Positions 16,462 to 26,105 of a stretch of DNA of 64,000 nt are shown here, piece after piece. How positions within the stretch are numbered: position 1 is the stretch's first letter; every line of letters begins with the position of its first letter. The DNA is from Brevibacillus dissolubilis. Lineage in GTDB: Bacteria; Bacillota; Bacilli; Brevibacillales; Brevibacillaceae. The notes beneath the pieces were generated by a model. The model did not search any database. It was given only the letters and a program-made list of their open reading frames with translations, and was not told the origin of the DNA. The stretch is from NCBI RefSeq assembly GCF_006170445.1, contig NZ_VCNA01000015.1, positions 62,001 to 126,000 of the forward strand, in the 5' to 3' direction. The translations under genes and the position numbers were made by a program.

Positions 16462-18304
16462 CCTCTTGTTCCTCTAAACTATAATAATAATTTCTATTAT
16501 TTATACTTTTAATAGAGATCTTTTTATTTTTTTCGAGAACTCTTGTTGCCCAAGATGAGACCTTTTGTCTACTGCAACCAACGGCATCCGCTATTTCTAT
16601 AGCCGTCATTGCCTCATCTTCGCTTAAGGCACTTATTAATCCTAAGATTTTTATCTCAATTTCCGTATAATTACCTTTTGTTGCTGGTTGTACCTTGGCT
16701 TGAATCTCTTCTAAAATTGTATCATCATCAAAACATCTTTTGATTTTGAACCTAGCAACTTCGTTTTCTTCATAAATATGACCACAAGTACTACATTTAT
16801 AGTTTTTTTGATTACTTGTTATAAAATATGGATCATAGTTACTTAGTACCGAATCATAGATAAATCTTACTGCGGTAAATTCATCTTTTTCTTCAGCATA
16901 TCTAATATTATTTTCCAAACATACCCCGTAATCGAGTGCGTAGAGGTAGTAATTCCCCCCATATTTAGAAGCCCTATCTTCTTCCAGAAGATGAACTAAA
17001 AAGTTCTCACAAAATACATTCATATATTCTTTTCTAATTGGATCAATCATAAAATGGCTTGATGGACGTTCTGCATTCTTTTCCTTTTCGTTTAAGGCTC
17101 TGTTTAATAGCTCTTTCCACATTTGTGAATAAAAACTTGGAATTAATTTTTTCTTATTACTTCCTTCAAATTGCTTATAATATATTTTTCTTACACTTCT
17201 AATACCATAGTTAACTTCAGATATGCCTATTTTGTTATCAGATTCTACTCCATTTTGCGCTTGATTCCAAGCATATTGTAGTACCAAACCTAATGTCCTA
17301 GGAACTCCTAATGTTTGTCGAGCTAGCCTATTATGCAAGATCTCTTTTGATATTTTAAAAATGTCAGTAAAGCGAATTTCAGGACAAAATATTTCTAGCC
17401 TCTTATCCAATATCATTTCTACAAATTCTTGCATTTTCCTTATCGCAACGACTGTTCCTCCGTATCTCTCAACAAAATCATTTAGATCCAAAGATATTGG
17501 GTATATATCTCTCCCTATTCTGATTTTAGATCCAAAATTAAATCTATCGGATATTACACCTATTTTAAAAAACATATTAATTTTGGAACCAAGGAATTTT
17601 TGGAATAGTACGGAGAATTTCTCCTGTTCTTCATCGGATAAATCTGAGAATTCATCGATAAATATAAATATTTTACTAATCCCAGCTTTAATTCTTATAG
17701 CATTAATCTTATTTAAAAACTGTTGAATATTAAGATTATCAATTGTATCAAAGGACATTTGCGTTCCTTCTATACTTTCGATAACTTGTAGTTCAACTCT
17801 TAGGTAATGAATTAAAATACTTTCAATATAATCTAACTCATCAAATAAGGTATCATTTTTTTTGAATTCCATTAACTCAACAGGGTTAAAGATAATTTCC
17901 AACTGTTTTTTTAATTCGTCGATTATTTGCAAAATAAAACTCACTTCAATCGAGTCATCATTTTCTTCCTTCGTGAATATCTCTCTGCATTTACTAAGAT
18001 CTATGAAAATAGGTAATATTCTCTCATTTGAAAAATAATTACTCTCGCCAAATTTTATTGGCATCAAAGTTTTAATACATTCAAAATAGCCGCGTATTAA
18101 CAATGCAGTTTTACCGGTCCCCCTTCTGCCGTTAATATAGTTATCCTGTTGCTGTAGTAAACTACTTATATTATTATAAAAATCTACATAGTACTTCTCT
18201 AAACTATTTAATTGATCTATTTGGTCTAATGAAATATAGTCTGAGCGCAAAATGGATTCAAAAGCAGTTTTAATATTGTTTATTTGTTTCTGAGTTAAAC
18301 TCAA
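16442..18304 (-). CDS. P-loop ATPase with zinc finger and winged helix (defence-type)
   Basis: A 620-residue protein. Walker A is GRRGTGKT (59-66) and Walker B is IFIFIDEF (212-219, Asp217-Glu218); LGVPRTLGL near 332-340 resembles the sensor-2/lid region of ORC/Cdc6-like AAA ATPases. A C-terminal zinc ribbon (CSTC at 504-507, Cys524) and a winged helix (545-610, with MTAIEIADAVGCSRQKVSSW) suggest DNA binding. The TTG start lies behind GGGGGGAG. It is the first gene of a two-gene AT-rich operon with the nuclease. I cannot match it to a named defence system; the ATPase probably senses or loads on DNA and licenses the nuclease, which is inference. Confidence 0.82.
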   Translation of the reverse strand: MSLTQKQINNIKTAFESILRSDYISLDQIDQLNSLEKYYVDFYNNISSLLQQQDNYINGRRGTGKTALLIRGYFECIKTLMPIKFGESNYFSNERILPIFIDLSKCREIFTKEENDDSIEVSFILQIIDELKKQLEIIFNPVELMEFKKNDTLFDELDYIESILIHYLRVELQVIESIEGTQMSFDTIDNLNIQQFLNKINAIRIKAGISKIFIFIDEFSDLSDEEQEKFSVLFQKFLGSKINMFFKIGVISDRFNFGSKIRIGRDIYPISLDLNDFVERYGGTVVAIRKMQEFVEMILDKRLEIFCPEIRFTDIFKISKEILHNRLARQTLGVPRTLGLVLQYAWNQAQNGVESDNKIGISEVNYGIRSVRKIYYKQFEGSNKKKLIPSFYSQMWKELLNRALNEKEKNAERPSSHFMIDPIRKEYMNVFCENFLVHLLEEDRASKYGGNYYLYALDYGVCLENNIRYAEEKDEFTAVRFIYDSVLSNYDPYFITSNQKNYKCSTCGHIYEENEVARFKIKRCFDDDTILEEIQAKVQPATKGNYTEIEIKILGLISALSEDEAMTAIEIADAVGCSRQKVSSWATRVLEKNKKISIKSINNRNYYYSLEEQEDDINGS

Positions 18305-18483
18305 GACGCTCCCCCCTTATTTACTAATTATACAAACCATTATAACTTTTGAATTTTAGAATTCATATAAAAAGTCAATCGACGGTATAATGTTAAAAAC
18401 AACTGTTTAAATAAGCAATTCTCCAGACAAATATCTCGTTCTCTTTTTAAACGGCTCATTGACCCCTCTACCTGCGAGTTTTG

Positions 18484-18527
18484 AAAAAAGAACCTTCAAT
18501 CCAAAGAGGATAGAAGGTTCTTTTTTT
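18484..18527. terminator. Terminator of mqo
   Basis: Stem AAAAAAGAACCTTC / GAAGGTTCTTTTTT just after the mqo stop; symmetric A and T runs allow function on both strands. Confidence 0.9.
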
Positions 18528-18541
18528 CTACATCCAAAGCA

Positions 18542-20044
18542 TTAACTATAAGCTACTTCTTTTTCACTCAAACCAAGCGCCTGCGCTGTTGCAGCATGAA
18601 GCTCTTTGAAAAGCTCTGGGTTTTCCACTAAGGACACACCATAAGAAGGAATCATTTCTTTGATTTTCGCTCCCCACTCATTCATACGGTCTGGGAAGCA
18701 TTTTTGCAATACCTCAAGCATAACGTGAACGGCCGTAGAAGCACCTGGAGAAGCTCCAAGCAATGCAGCTACCGAGCCATCAGCGGCACTGACCACTTCG
18801 GTACCGAACTGAAGGGTTCCCCGACCACCGGCCTCTGTATCCTTGATTACCTGTACACGTTGGCCCGCTACTACCAGATCCCAGTCCTCGCTCTTCGCGT
18901 TCGGGATAAACTCACGCAACTCTTCCATGCGCTGTTCTTTGGATAACAGAACTTGCTGGATGAGGTATTTGGTCAAGGACATCTCTTTTGCGCCTGCTGC
19001 CAACATCGTGACGACATTGTTCGGTTTTACAGAACCGATCAAATCCATATTGGAACCCGTTTTTAAGAACTTCGGTGAGAAGCCGGCAAACGGTCCGAAC
19101 AGCAGTGTTTTTTTGTTGTCGATATATCTTGTATCCAGATGCGGTACAGACATTGGAGGAGCTCCAACCTTCGCCTTACCATATACTTTGGCATGGTGCT
19201 TCTCTACCACTTCTTGATTTTTACATACCATGAACAGTCCGCTTACCGGGAATCCACCAATGCGTTTGGACTCAGGAATACCGGTCTTTTGCAGTAAGAG
19301 CAGACTTCCGCCACCACCGCCGATAAAGACGAATTTCGCATTATGGAATTCGATCAGACCGCTTTCCATGCCACGCGTTTTCACTTCCCACGTGCCGTCT
19401 TCATTACGTTGAATATCATCCACACTGGTCTTGTAGTTGATCTCGACATTTTTGCTCTTCAGGTGGTCGAACAACATGCGTGTCAACGCACCGAAGTTGA
19501 CATCTGTTCCGGAGTCGATTTTGGTTGCCGCGATCGGTTCATTGGATGTACGGCCTTCCATGATCAGCGGAATCCATTCCTTCAGCTTCGCAGGGTCATC
19601 GGAGTATTCCATCCCTTGGAACAGAGGATTGTTTGAGAGCGCTTCAAAACGCTTTTTCAAAAAGGATACGTTATTATCGCCTTGTACCATACTCATATGA
19701 GGCAATGGCATGATAAAGTCATGAGGATTATTGATCAGCTTGCTGTTCACAAGATAAGACCAAAACTGCATGGAAACCTGGAACTGTTCATTAATTTTGA
19801 TCGCTTTGCTAACATCTATAGATCCGTCCGGTTTTTCGGATGTATAGTTAAGCTCACACAATGCAGCATGGCCCGTCCCTGCATTATTCCATTCGTTCGA
19901 GCTCTCTTCCCCCGCGCTTGGGAGCTTCTCGAACACTTTAATTTCCCATTCAGGTGCTAACTCTTTCAGTAATGTTCCCAAAGTTGCGCTCATGACACCG
20001 GCACCAATTAAGATAACGTCTGTTGTTTTCTGTTTGTTGCTCAT
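18542..20044 (-). CDS. mqo: Malate:quinone oxidoreductase
   Basis: A 500-residue FAD-dependent membrane-peripheral enzyme that oxidises malate to oxaloacetate and passes electrons to menaquinone, a TCA-cycle bypass of malate dehydrogenase. Seen: the FAD motif [15 protein letters not shown] at the N-terminus, [40 protein letters not shown] and [16 protein letters not shown], all diagnostic of Mqo. It stands alone between the defence-like cassette and the sucrose operon. An extended -10 (TGGTATAGT, near 20155-20163) lies about 115 nt upstream. Confidence 0.97.
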   Translation of the reverse strand: MSNKQKTTDVILIGAGVMSATLGTLLKELAPEWEIKVFEKLPSAGEESSNEWNNAGTGHAALCELNYTSEKPDGSIDVSKAIKINEQFQVSMQFWSYLVNSKLINNPHDFIMPLPHMSMVQGDNNVSFLKKRFEALSNNPLFQGMEYSDDPAKLKEWIPLIMEGRTSNEPIAATKIDSGTDVNFGALTRMLFDHLKSKNVEINYKTSVDDIQRNEDGTWEVKTRGMESGLIEFHNAKFVFIGGGGGSLLLLQKTGIPESKRIGGFPVSGLFMVCKNQEVVEKHHAKVYGKAKVGAPPMSVPHLDTRYIDNKKTLLFGPFAGFSPKFLKTGSNMDLIGSVKPNNVVTMLAAGAKEMSLTKYLIQQVLLSKEQRMEELREFIPNAKSEDWDLVVAGQRVQVIKDTEAGGRGTLQFGTEVVSAADGSVAALLGASPGASTAVHVMLEVLQKCFPDRMNEWGAKIKEMIPSYGVSLVENPELFKELHAATAQALGLSEKEVAYS

Positions 20045-20464
20045 GATAACCTTCCTTATCCCCTTAATATTTGTAAAAAGAGTAGGCGCTCCTGCTTAGG
20101 TGTCACAAAAAGCAAGGCGCCACCTAGGAACTCACCATTTCTGTCTCCATTACTACTATACCATAGTCTACTGTCATTATTTATAGATTAAAGTATCTAG
20201 TACTATCTTACAATTGGAAAGTGGGTAAAGCAGGGAAAAGGGGGGTGAGTTAGTCCAAAAGGGCCCTAGGAAGACACAACAAAGAAGGTCCCATTCCCGT
20301 AAACATTGTCATTCATCCTGCCCCAGAGGTCAAGGCTACGCTTTGCCTACCTCCATTGACTTCTCGGACAAGAAGAATGCCTGTTCACTTCTGGAATGAA
20401 ACCTATGGTAACAAGCAAAATTGAGTGTACACAAAACTCTGGACAGACCCCCTTCCTCCTTTTA
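20045..20464. other. Intergenic region upstream of mqo
   Basis: Contains the mqo promoter (extended -10 at 20155-20163) and, in the leader, an imperfect inverted repeat (GGCGC-CTTGCTT against AAGCAGGAGCGCC, about 20086-20125). The remaining 300 nt up to the antiterminator stop show no gene. No terminator hairpin is visible right after the antiterminator gene. Confidence 0.5.
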
Positions 20465-21304
20465 TCACGTCGACAATCTGCTATAAATCCGTTGAATTTG
20501 CATCGTAATATACACCAACTCCATTTCCGGGAGCTCAAAATCATATTCCTCCCCTAAGAATTCACCTACTTTTTGTGCACAGGAAAAAGCTTTCTTATAT
20601 TTTTCTTTTACAATCTCCGACATCTCTGCTTCCAAATCCAAGAACGATTCACCGGTTTCCGAGCGTTGTACAGCAAAGCGCAAGTGCGTGATCAATCGCT
20701 CATACGAAACCGTTTCTTCCGCAATCTTGATAGCTAAGCAATCTTCGATGATCTCTACCATATCCCGGATCATTGACGTGATATCCAATGTTTTTGCCAT
20801 ATCTCCGGCATTCATCTTCGCTGTATGAATGTGCAGGGCGATATAGCCCACCTCGTCTTCCGGGATTTCAATTCCCAGCTTCTCACTGATCAACGCTTTT
20901 GCCCAGCAGCCAATCTGAAATTCTTTCGGGTACAAAATTTTGATTTCATTCAGTAAGGTGTTTTTGATAGCCATTCCCTTGGTCAATCGTTCAAGGGCAA
21001 ATGATAGGTGATCCGTCAGGGCGATATGAATATGCTCATGTAAGGAAACACCCAGCTCTTTTTCTGTATGGGAGATGATTTCCTCTGCAACCTGGATATG
21101 CTCCTCAGGCAGTGTTGTAACGATTTCTTCGAATTTTTCGTACTCTGAGCGATCTTTCATGACAAAAACTTTTTCGATTTTCGCTTGGGCTACGGGATCG
21201 TTCTTTTTCTTCTGGAACCCAAGCCCTAACCCCATGACGATTTTCTCTTCTCCCTGATCACTAACCACAACGGTATTGTTATTTAATACTTTTTTGATTT
21301 TCAT
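20465..21304 (-). CDS. sacT: BglG/SacT-family transcriptional antiterminator
   Basis: A 279-residue RNA-binding antiterminator: an N-terminal CAT domain ([25 protein letters not shown]) that binds the RAT hairpin, then two PTS-regulation domains. PRD1 shows [11 protein letters not shown] and YIALHIHTA with the usual histidines; PRD2 shows [12 protein letters not shown], but its second site reads YITMQIQRI with Gln where relatives normally carry His. The start overlaps the EIIA stop (ATGA) behind GGAGG. As last gene of the levansucrase-PTS operon it probably acts on the RAT at 27565-27596 and so on its own expression. Confidence 0.92.
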   Translation of the reverse strand: MKIKKVLNNNTVVVSDQGEEKIVMGLGLGFQKKKNDPVAQAKIEKVFVMKDRSEYEKFEEIVTTLPEEHIQVAEEIISHTEKELGVSLHEHIHIALTDHLSFALERLTKGMAIKNTLLNEIKILYPKEFQIGCWAKALISEKLGIEIPEDEVGYIALHIHTAKMNAGDMAKTLDITSMIRDMVEIIEDCLAIKIAEETVSYERLITHLRFAVQRSETGESFLDLEAEMSEIVKEKYKKAFSCAQKVGEFLGEEYDFELPEMELVYITMQIQRIYSRLST

Positions 21305-21819
21305 GGTGTCCTCCATACCTTCGTTTTCATGGAAATCTTCATTACGGGCGTGGTTCCCATTTGGGCTAAAGTAGGCGATAGGATTTCCAGTCGGTCAACT
21401 TGATTCGGGTTGGTGATCACGATGGGGGTAATCATACTTGTGGCCTTCTGTTTGACGAGATCGAGGGAAAACTCTAACAGGGGCTGCCCTGTCTTCACCC
21501 GGTCGCCCTCTTTGACGAATTCCTTAAATCCTAGGCCATCCATGAACACTGTATCTACGCCGATGTGAATCAATAGCTCCAATCCGCTTTTGGAACCGAT
21601 GCCAATCGCATGTCTGGTCGGAAACACATAGATGACCTCTCCATCTACAGGTGAGCACACTTTCCCTTCCGTCGGCTCAATGGCTATGCCTTCGCCCAAT
21701 TTCTTTTCGGAAAAAGCAGGGTCTGGCACTGCCTCCATATTCAGCACTTTTCCGCTTAGAGGAGCAAACAGGATCTCTTCTGTCTTCTTCTCTCTCAACC
21801 GCATCCATCTGGGTAACAC
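21301..21819 (-). CDS. PTS glucose-type EIIA protein
   Basis: A 172-residue cytosolic phosphocarrier of the Crr family. Phosphoryl-accepting His is in [12 protein letters not shown], the second active-site His in [11 protein letters not shown], and the family start PLSGKVLNM is present. The GTG at 21819 was chosen because GGAGGGAG precedes it. It supplies phosphate to the EIIBC encoded upstream, which lacks an A domain, and may phosphorylate the antiterminator PRDs. Having a dedicated EIIA-Glc gene inside a sucrose operon is less common than sharing a general one. Confidence 0.93.
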   Translation of the reverse strand: MLPRWMRLREKKTEEILFAPLSGKVLNMEAVPDPAFSEKKLGEGIAIEPTEGKVCSPVDGEVIYVFPTRHAIGIGSKSGLELLIHIGVDTVFMDGLGFKEFVKEGDRVKTGQPLLEFSLDLVKQKATSMITPIVITNPNQVDRLEILSPTLAQMGTTPVMKISMKTKVWRTP

Positions 21820-21851
21820 GTCGAGCTCCCTCCTCCCCGGCACGAATTCTT

Positions 21852-23225
21852 CTATTCCTTCTCTTCCTTTATTCCCATAATCCAGGTAGCCAAAAAAGCA
21901 GTAACAACCGAAACGGCAAAGCCGATGAGATAATGAATGAGGTTAGACAAACCAAGTGGCGCTGTGATCGCGATCATAGGGATTCCCGTTAAACCGTAGG
22001 AATTGGCTGCGACATGCGTATAGACAACATAGGCCCCGCCTAGTGCCCCTCCAATCGCCGCTCCAATAAAAGGCTTCACCAATCGGAGGTTAATTCCGAA
22101 AATAACAGGTTCAATGATGCCTAAAAATGCTGAAAGAGCAGCAGGTATGGCGATCTCCCTCAATTTCTGATGTTTCGTTTTGAAAAATACGGCTAATGCG
22201 GCACCGCCTTGGGCAACATTCGCCATCGACCAAATGGGCAACAAGAAGTTGACTCCAACTGTAGGATCAGCCAGCAGCCCTGCCTCGATCGCGTGTATAC
22301 CATGATGCAATCCAGTAATCACAATGAAGGTATATAACCCGCCAAAAAGGAATCCGGCCATGAATCCGCCTACCTGAAAGAGATAAGCCAAGCTGTTTGT
22401 AATCAAGCCACCGATCCACAGACCCAGAGGCCCAATCGCCAATAAGGATATGACACCAGTCAAGACAACGGTCAAGAACGGGATCACCAATAAATCCAAG
22501 TAACCTGGTATCCATTTGCGCAACCCTTTTTCAATCTTGCCCATCACGTACACCGATAACAGTATAGGAATGACCGTACCTTGATAACCAATCAATGCGA
22601 TTTTGAATCCCAATACATCAATATAGTCCGGTGCCCTTGTTCCAAGCTCGAAAGGATTCAATAAAGAAGGATGAGTTAACATGCCGCCAATGACAGCACC
22701 CAAGTATGGGTTGCTTCCGAATTCTTTGGCACTGCTAAATCCAATCAGGATCGGTAAAATAATAAAGGCTGAACTAGATAAGATACTAAGCATCCTCATC
22801 CATGCACTGTCTGGAGCAATCCAGTCAAATGCCTTCACCATACCGATCAAACCCATTAATAAGCCACTCGCCACGATGGCGGGGATAATGGGTACGAAGA
22901 TGCCGGATAAGGTCTTTACAAATCGGGGGATTAGGCTTGGCTTAATCTGGTTTGTCTCGACGGAGAGGGGGAGGTCTGCAGATACCGGTCCCTCCGCTTC
23001 TATTTCCATCAATGCCTTATAAATTTTGTTCACTCTGCCTGCCCCGTAAATAATCTGGATTTCCCCGTGTCTCGTATACACGCCTTCCACACTATCCATC
23101 TTTTCAATAGAAGCAGTATCTACGATCGCTTCGTCATGTAACGTTAAGCGGAGGCGGGAGGCACAATGAGTGGCCCCCGCGATATTTTCTTTTCCTCCTA
23201 CTAACGGTAAAAGCTTTTCGACCAT
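21852..23225 (-). CDS. sacP: PTS sucrose-specific EIIBC component
   Basis: At least 457 residues. The IIB domain carries the phospho-acceptor Cys in THCASRLRLTLHD, followed by the glucose-family IIC membrane domain (about 10 segments) with TGLHHGIHAIEAGL. It imports sucrose as sucrose-6-phosphate. The first in-frame ATG (23225) has no ribosome site and would clip the usual start of the IIB domain, while GGAGG lies 8 nt before an ATA codon at 23249, a possible rare AUA start. The substrate is inferred from the levansucrase context; a trehalose- or beta-glucoside-type specificity is less likely. Confidence 0.9.
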   Translation of the reverse strand: MVEKLLPLVGGKENIAGATHCASRLRLTLHDEAIVDTASIEKMDSVEGVYTRHGEIQIIYGAGRVNKIYKALMEIEAEGPVSADLPLSVETNQIKPSLIPRFVKTLSGIFVPIIPAIVASGLLMGLIGMVKAFDWIAPDSAWMRMLSILSSSAFIILPILIGFSSAKEFGSNPYLGAVIGGMLTHPSLLNPFELGTRAPDYIDVLGFKIALIGYQGTVIPILLSVYVMGKIEKGLRKWIPGYLDLLVIPFLTVVLTGVISLLAIGPLGLWIGGLITNSLAYLFQVGGFMAGFLFGGLYTFIVITGLHHGIHAIEAGLLADPTVGVNFLLPIWSMANVAQGGAALAVFFKTKHQKLREIAIPAALSAFLGIIEPVIFGINLRLVKPFIGAAIGGALGGAYVVYTHVAANSYGLTGIPMIAITAPLGLSNLIHYLIGFAVSVVTAFLATWIMGIKEEKE

Positions 23226-23311
23226 TTCCTTTGGATTGATTCTGGCTATGTTCGGTTCCTCCTTGTCGTTATGCCCAACAGCAGTATACTGAACGTAAAA
23301 AAGCTTCTATC

Positions 23312-24634
23312 TTAATGAAATACACCCTGTTTCTTTTCATGGACAACTTTCGTTTGATCACCGGTAATCGAAAGATGTAAAGATGGCGCAAGCATACCGC
23401 CAAAATGTTCCCTTTGATAGTCTGGTGATTGTTCACCAATCTCATGAATGTTTTGCCCGTCCACATCCACATAGTTCACAAAACTGATCACCGTACCGTT
23501 AGGCATGACCATCCACGAGTAGGCTTGATACGGATTGTCTTGGGGGTTAGCAATGACCAGTCCGCTGCCATTAAGCGGCTGATAGCCTCCCATTAATGAA
23601 GCAGACGTAAAACCATACAATCCTTCTGGTGCATCAAGACCCAGCGCGAACTTTTCATGATGCGTCTTGGTGAACAGATAATAACGATTCCCTTTCACAA
23701 TCATGCCCGGGCGCTCCAACTCTTCATTGACGCAGTTGGCTTCTAGCACTGGAGGCAGAATTTGAAATTCTGTGAGATTATCATTTACAGCCTTTGCCAC
23801 GCCTATACTTCCGTTATAAGACTTCGACTCTTCTGTAAGATCGGTATTGGGATGTTCCGGCTGGCAAGTCCGTTGTGCCAATGACCCGGCAGAATTCGCT
23901 TCAAATAAAAGGTACTCTTCCCCCGTTTTGGGATCCTGGAAAAAGTATGGGTCACGGAAGGCGTAGGAAGACTCTCCTTGGCCCGCTTGTTCCTGGGTTT
24001 GATAGTATTGGCCATCCGGTTCAAGAATCACTTTATGATCAGACCAATTGGCAAAGGTAACAGAAGCATCGGTTGTCTTGATCTCAGCCGTTGCTGTAGC
24101 CAATCGCTGCTCATAGGTCAGGTGAGTTTCATTTTTTCGTCCTGTTGCTGTATAGAAGATATGTAGTTTTCCGTTTTTATCGACTATGGCCGAGCCTGCC
24201 CATTGTCTGGAGCCTAACGCTTGTCCATCATTAAATAAGAGGCCCCCGACCTTCCAGCTTTGACCGTCCTTTGAATAAAAATATCGGATTCCCGCCGTAT
24301 CGTGCCGCTTCCCTGGAATGACATCGCTTGGGACAGTGAGAGCAAATATGATTTTATAACCGTTGACTACCGCGAGATTCCCGTTGCGATCCTGTAGCGG
24401 CCAGGTATCCCACACATGGTACTCCGGTGCCATCTCTTCAAGGTCTTCCATCTGAATGACAGGCGCAGTATTGTTTTCATTCATATCAATATGACTTACG
24501 GCTTCTCTCGACCAGTTGAATACCGTTGACGTTGAAGTTCCTTGCGCAAAAACGCCAGTACCTGTGGTGGCGGTCATAATCGCAGAAGCTCCGATCACGG
24601 CTGCCGAAAAGAGTTTTACATTTTTCCAATTCAT
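23312..24634 (-). CDS. GH68 levansucrase, third in tandem
   Basis: A 440-residue secreted fructosyltransferase that cleaves sucrose and builds levan or fructo-oligosaccharides. Signal peptide with cleavage near VFA-QG at residue 30. The catalytic triad is intact: nucleophile Asp76 in HVWDTWPL, transition-state Asp228 in FRDPYF, acid/base Glu307 in ELERPG. In the other two copies the last motif continues with His, here with Gly, so transfer specificity may differ. The start was placed at 24634 behind GGAGG. Same operon as sacP. Confidence 0.92.
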   Translation of the reverse strand: MNWKNVKLFSAAVIGASAIMTATTGTGVFAQGTSTSTVFNWSREAVSHIDMNENNTAPVIQMEDLEEMAPEYHVWDTWPLQDRNGNLAVVNGYKIIFALTVPSDVIPGKRHDTAGIRYFYSKDGQSWKVGGLLFNDGQALGSRQWAGSAIVDKNGKLHIFYTATGRKNETHLTYEQRLATATAEIKTTDASVTFANWSDHKVILEPDGQYYQTQEQAGQGESSYAFRDPYFFQDPKTGEEYLLFEANSAGSLAQRTCQPEHPNTDLTEESKSYNGSIGVAKAVNDNLTEFQILPPVLEANCVNEELERPGMIVKGNRYYLFTKTHHEKFALGLDAPEGLYGFTSASLMGGYQPLNGSGLVIANPQDNPYQAYSWMVMPNGTVISFVNYVDVDGQNIHEIGEQSPDYQREHFGGMLAPSLHLSITGDQTKVVHEKKQGVFH

Positions 24635-24677
24635 AACGTAGCCTCCTATCATTTTATTCGTCCGACAATAATGGAAT

Positions 24678-24714
24678 AGCATGGTCAACCAGCCGTTTGC
24701 CGATTGACCATGCT
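24678..24714. repeat. Intergenic hairpin between second and third levansucrase genes
   Basis: Perfect 11-bp inverted repeat AGCATGGTCAA / TTGACCATGCT with a 15-nt loop. No T run follows on the minus strand, so it may stabilise or process the mRNA instead of ending it. Confidence 0.7.
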
Positions 24715-24733
24715 TATTGATTCGGTGGAGATT

Positions 24734-26074
24734 TTATTGCTTAATGGTGCCTGGATTCAGCTCGTTTTCTACTTTGGTCCGGTCGCCTTTGATTGACAGT
24801 TTCACTGTCGGTGCCAAGGTTCCGCCAAAATGACTGAATTGGTATTCCGGAGTCTGGTTGCCGACGTCACCGATGGACAGGTTGCCCAGATCGCCGAAAT
24901 GGGCGAAACCGACGACATTCAAGTTAGGGAGAACCAGCCAAGAATAGGCTTGGTACGGATTTTGCGGAGGATTGGCCAGAACCAGTCCGCTTCCATTCAG
25001 CGGTTGATATCCGCCGATCAGCGAGTCGGAGACGAAACCATATAACCCTTCCGGCCCGCTTAGACCCTCTGCATATTTGTTGATGTGGCTGTCCGTAAAC
25101 AGGTAGTACTTTTTATCCTTCACCACGATATGTGGACGCTCAAGCTCTTCGTTTACGTAATTCGCTTCCAGAAGCGGTGGGAGAAGCTTGATTTTCGAAA
25201 AATCGCCGCCTTCCACTTCTGCGATGCCGATGTTGCCATTCGCGTGAACAGCACCTGCCGGCACGTTATGCTGCCCGGCGTATTCAGGGCTTCCGACGTA
25301 CTCTGGTTGAAGCTTGCGGTCGGTAACGGTGCCACCAGAATTCCCTTCGAACAGCAGATATTCTTTGCCCGATTGCGGGTCTTTGAACCACATCGGGTCA
25401 CGGAAGGCGTACCCTCCGCCTTCACCCTGCTGCGCTTGTTCTTTGGTCTGATAATAGTTCCCGTCCGGTTCCAACAGGATGCGGTGATCGCCCCAGTTTT
25501 CGAAGCGGACCCCTTTGTTATCCGCGACGATCTCACCTGTCGCCATGGCCAAGCGCTGCTCGTAGGTCAAGCGCTCTTCCCCTTTGTGCCCAGTCGCGGT
25601 GTAGAATGCATGGATTTTTCCGTCGTCCGTCATGGCTGAACCAGCCCATTGGCGGGAACCAAGTGCAGATCCTGTCGGGAACAATTCTCCGCCCAGCGTC
25701 CAGTCTTTGCCGTTTTTCGAATAAAAGTAACGGATGGTTGCGATGTCGTGCACCTTGCCCGGCAACACGTCGGCGGGAGCGGAAAGCGCAAAGATCACTT
25801 TCCAGCCTTTGATCGAAGCGATATTCCCGTCACGGTCGGTCAGTGCCCACGTATCCCACACGTGATATCCAGGGGCGAATTTCTCCAGTTTGCTGATATC
25901 GGTATAAGGTAAGGTATTGTCTTGATTCAGCTCGATCTTCGATGCCTGCTCGCGTGTCCAATGTACGGTCTGATCCCCGTCTTGGGCTTGAACCGGCAAC
26001 ACGGTGAAGCTGGAGGTGGCGATGCTTGCTACCAAAGTGAGCGCGGACCATGTTTTCATGTTTTTACGGATCAT
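24734..26074 (-). CDS. GH68 levansucrase, second in tandem
   Basis: A 446-residue secreted GH68 enzyme. Signal peptide with cleavage near VQA-QD at residue 30. Triad: Asp74 in HVWDTWAL, Asp226 in FRDPMW, Glu312 in ELERPH. It is clearly closer to the third copy (shared QAG/QQGE insertion, LTYEQRLA, LLPP-LLEANYVNEELERP) than to the first, pointing to a duplication within the operon. AAAGGAG precedes the ATG. Only about 30 nt separate it from the first copy. Confidence 0.93.
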   Translation of the reverse strand: MIRKNMKTWSALTLVASIATSSFTVLPVQAQDGDQTVHWTREQASKIELNQDNTLPYTDISKLEKFAPGYHVWDTWALTDRDGNIASIKGWKVIFALSAPADVLPGKVHDIATIRYFYSKNGKDWTLGGELFPTGSALGSRQWAGSAMTDDGKIHAFYTATGHKGEERLTYEQRLAMATGEIVADNKGVRFENWGDHRILLEPDGNYYQTKEQAQQGEGGGYAFRDPMWFKDPQSGKEYLLFEGNSGGTVTDRKLQPEYVGSPEYAGQHNVPAGAVHANGNIGIAEVEGGDFSKIKLLPPLLEANYVNEELERPHIVVKDKKYYLFTDSHINKYAEGLSGPEGLYGFVSDSLIGGYQPLNGSGLVLANPPQNPYQAYSWLVLPNLNVVGFAHFGDLGNLSIGDVGNQTPEYQFSHFGGTLAPTVKLSIKGDRTKVENELNPGTIKQ

Positions 26075-26105
26075 GTTATGGCTCCTTTCGATTTAGATTA
26101 TTGGA

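Noticed and set aside
15691-18304. ATPase-nuclease pair as a classical type II restriction-modification system
   Set aside because: No methyltransferase gene is present in or next to the cassette, and the partner is a P-loop ATPase.
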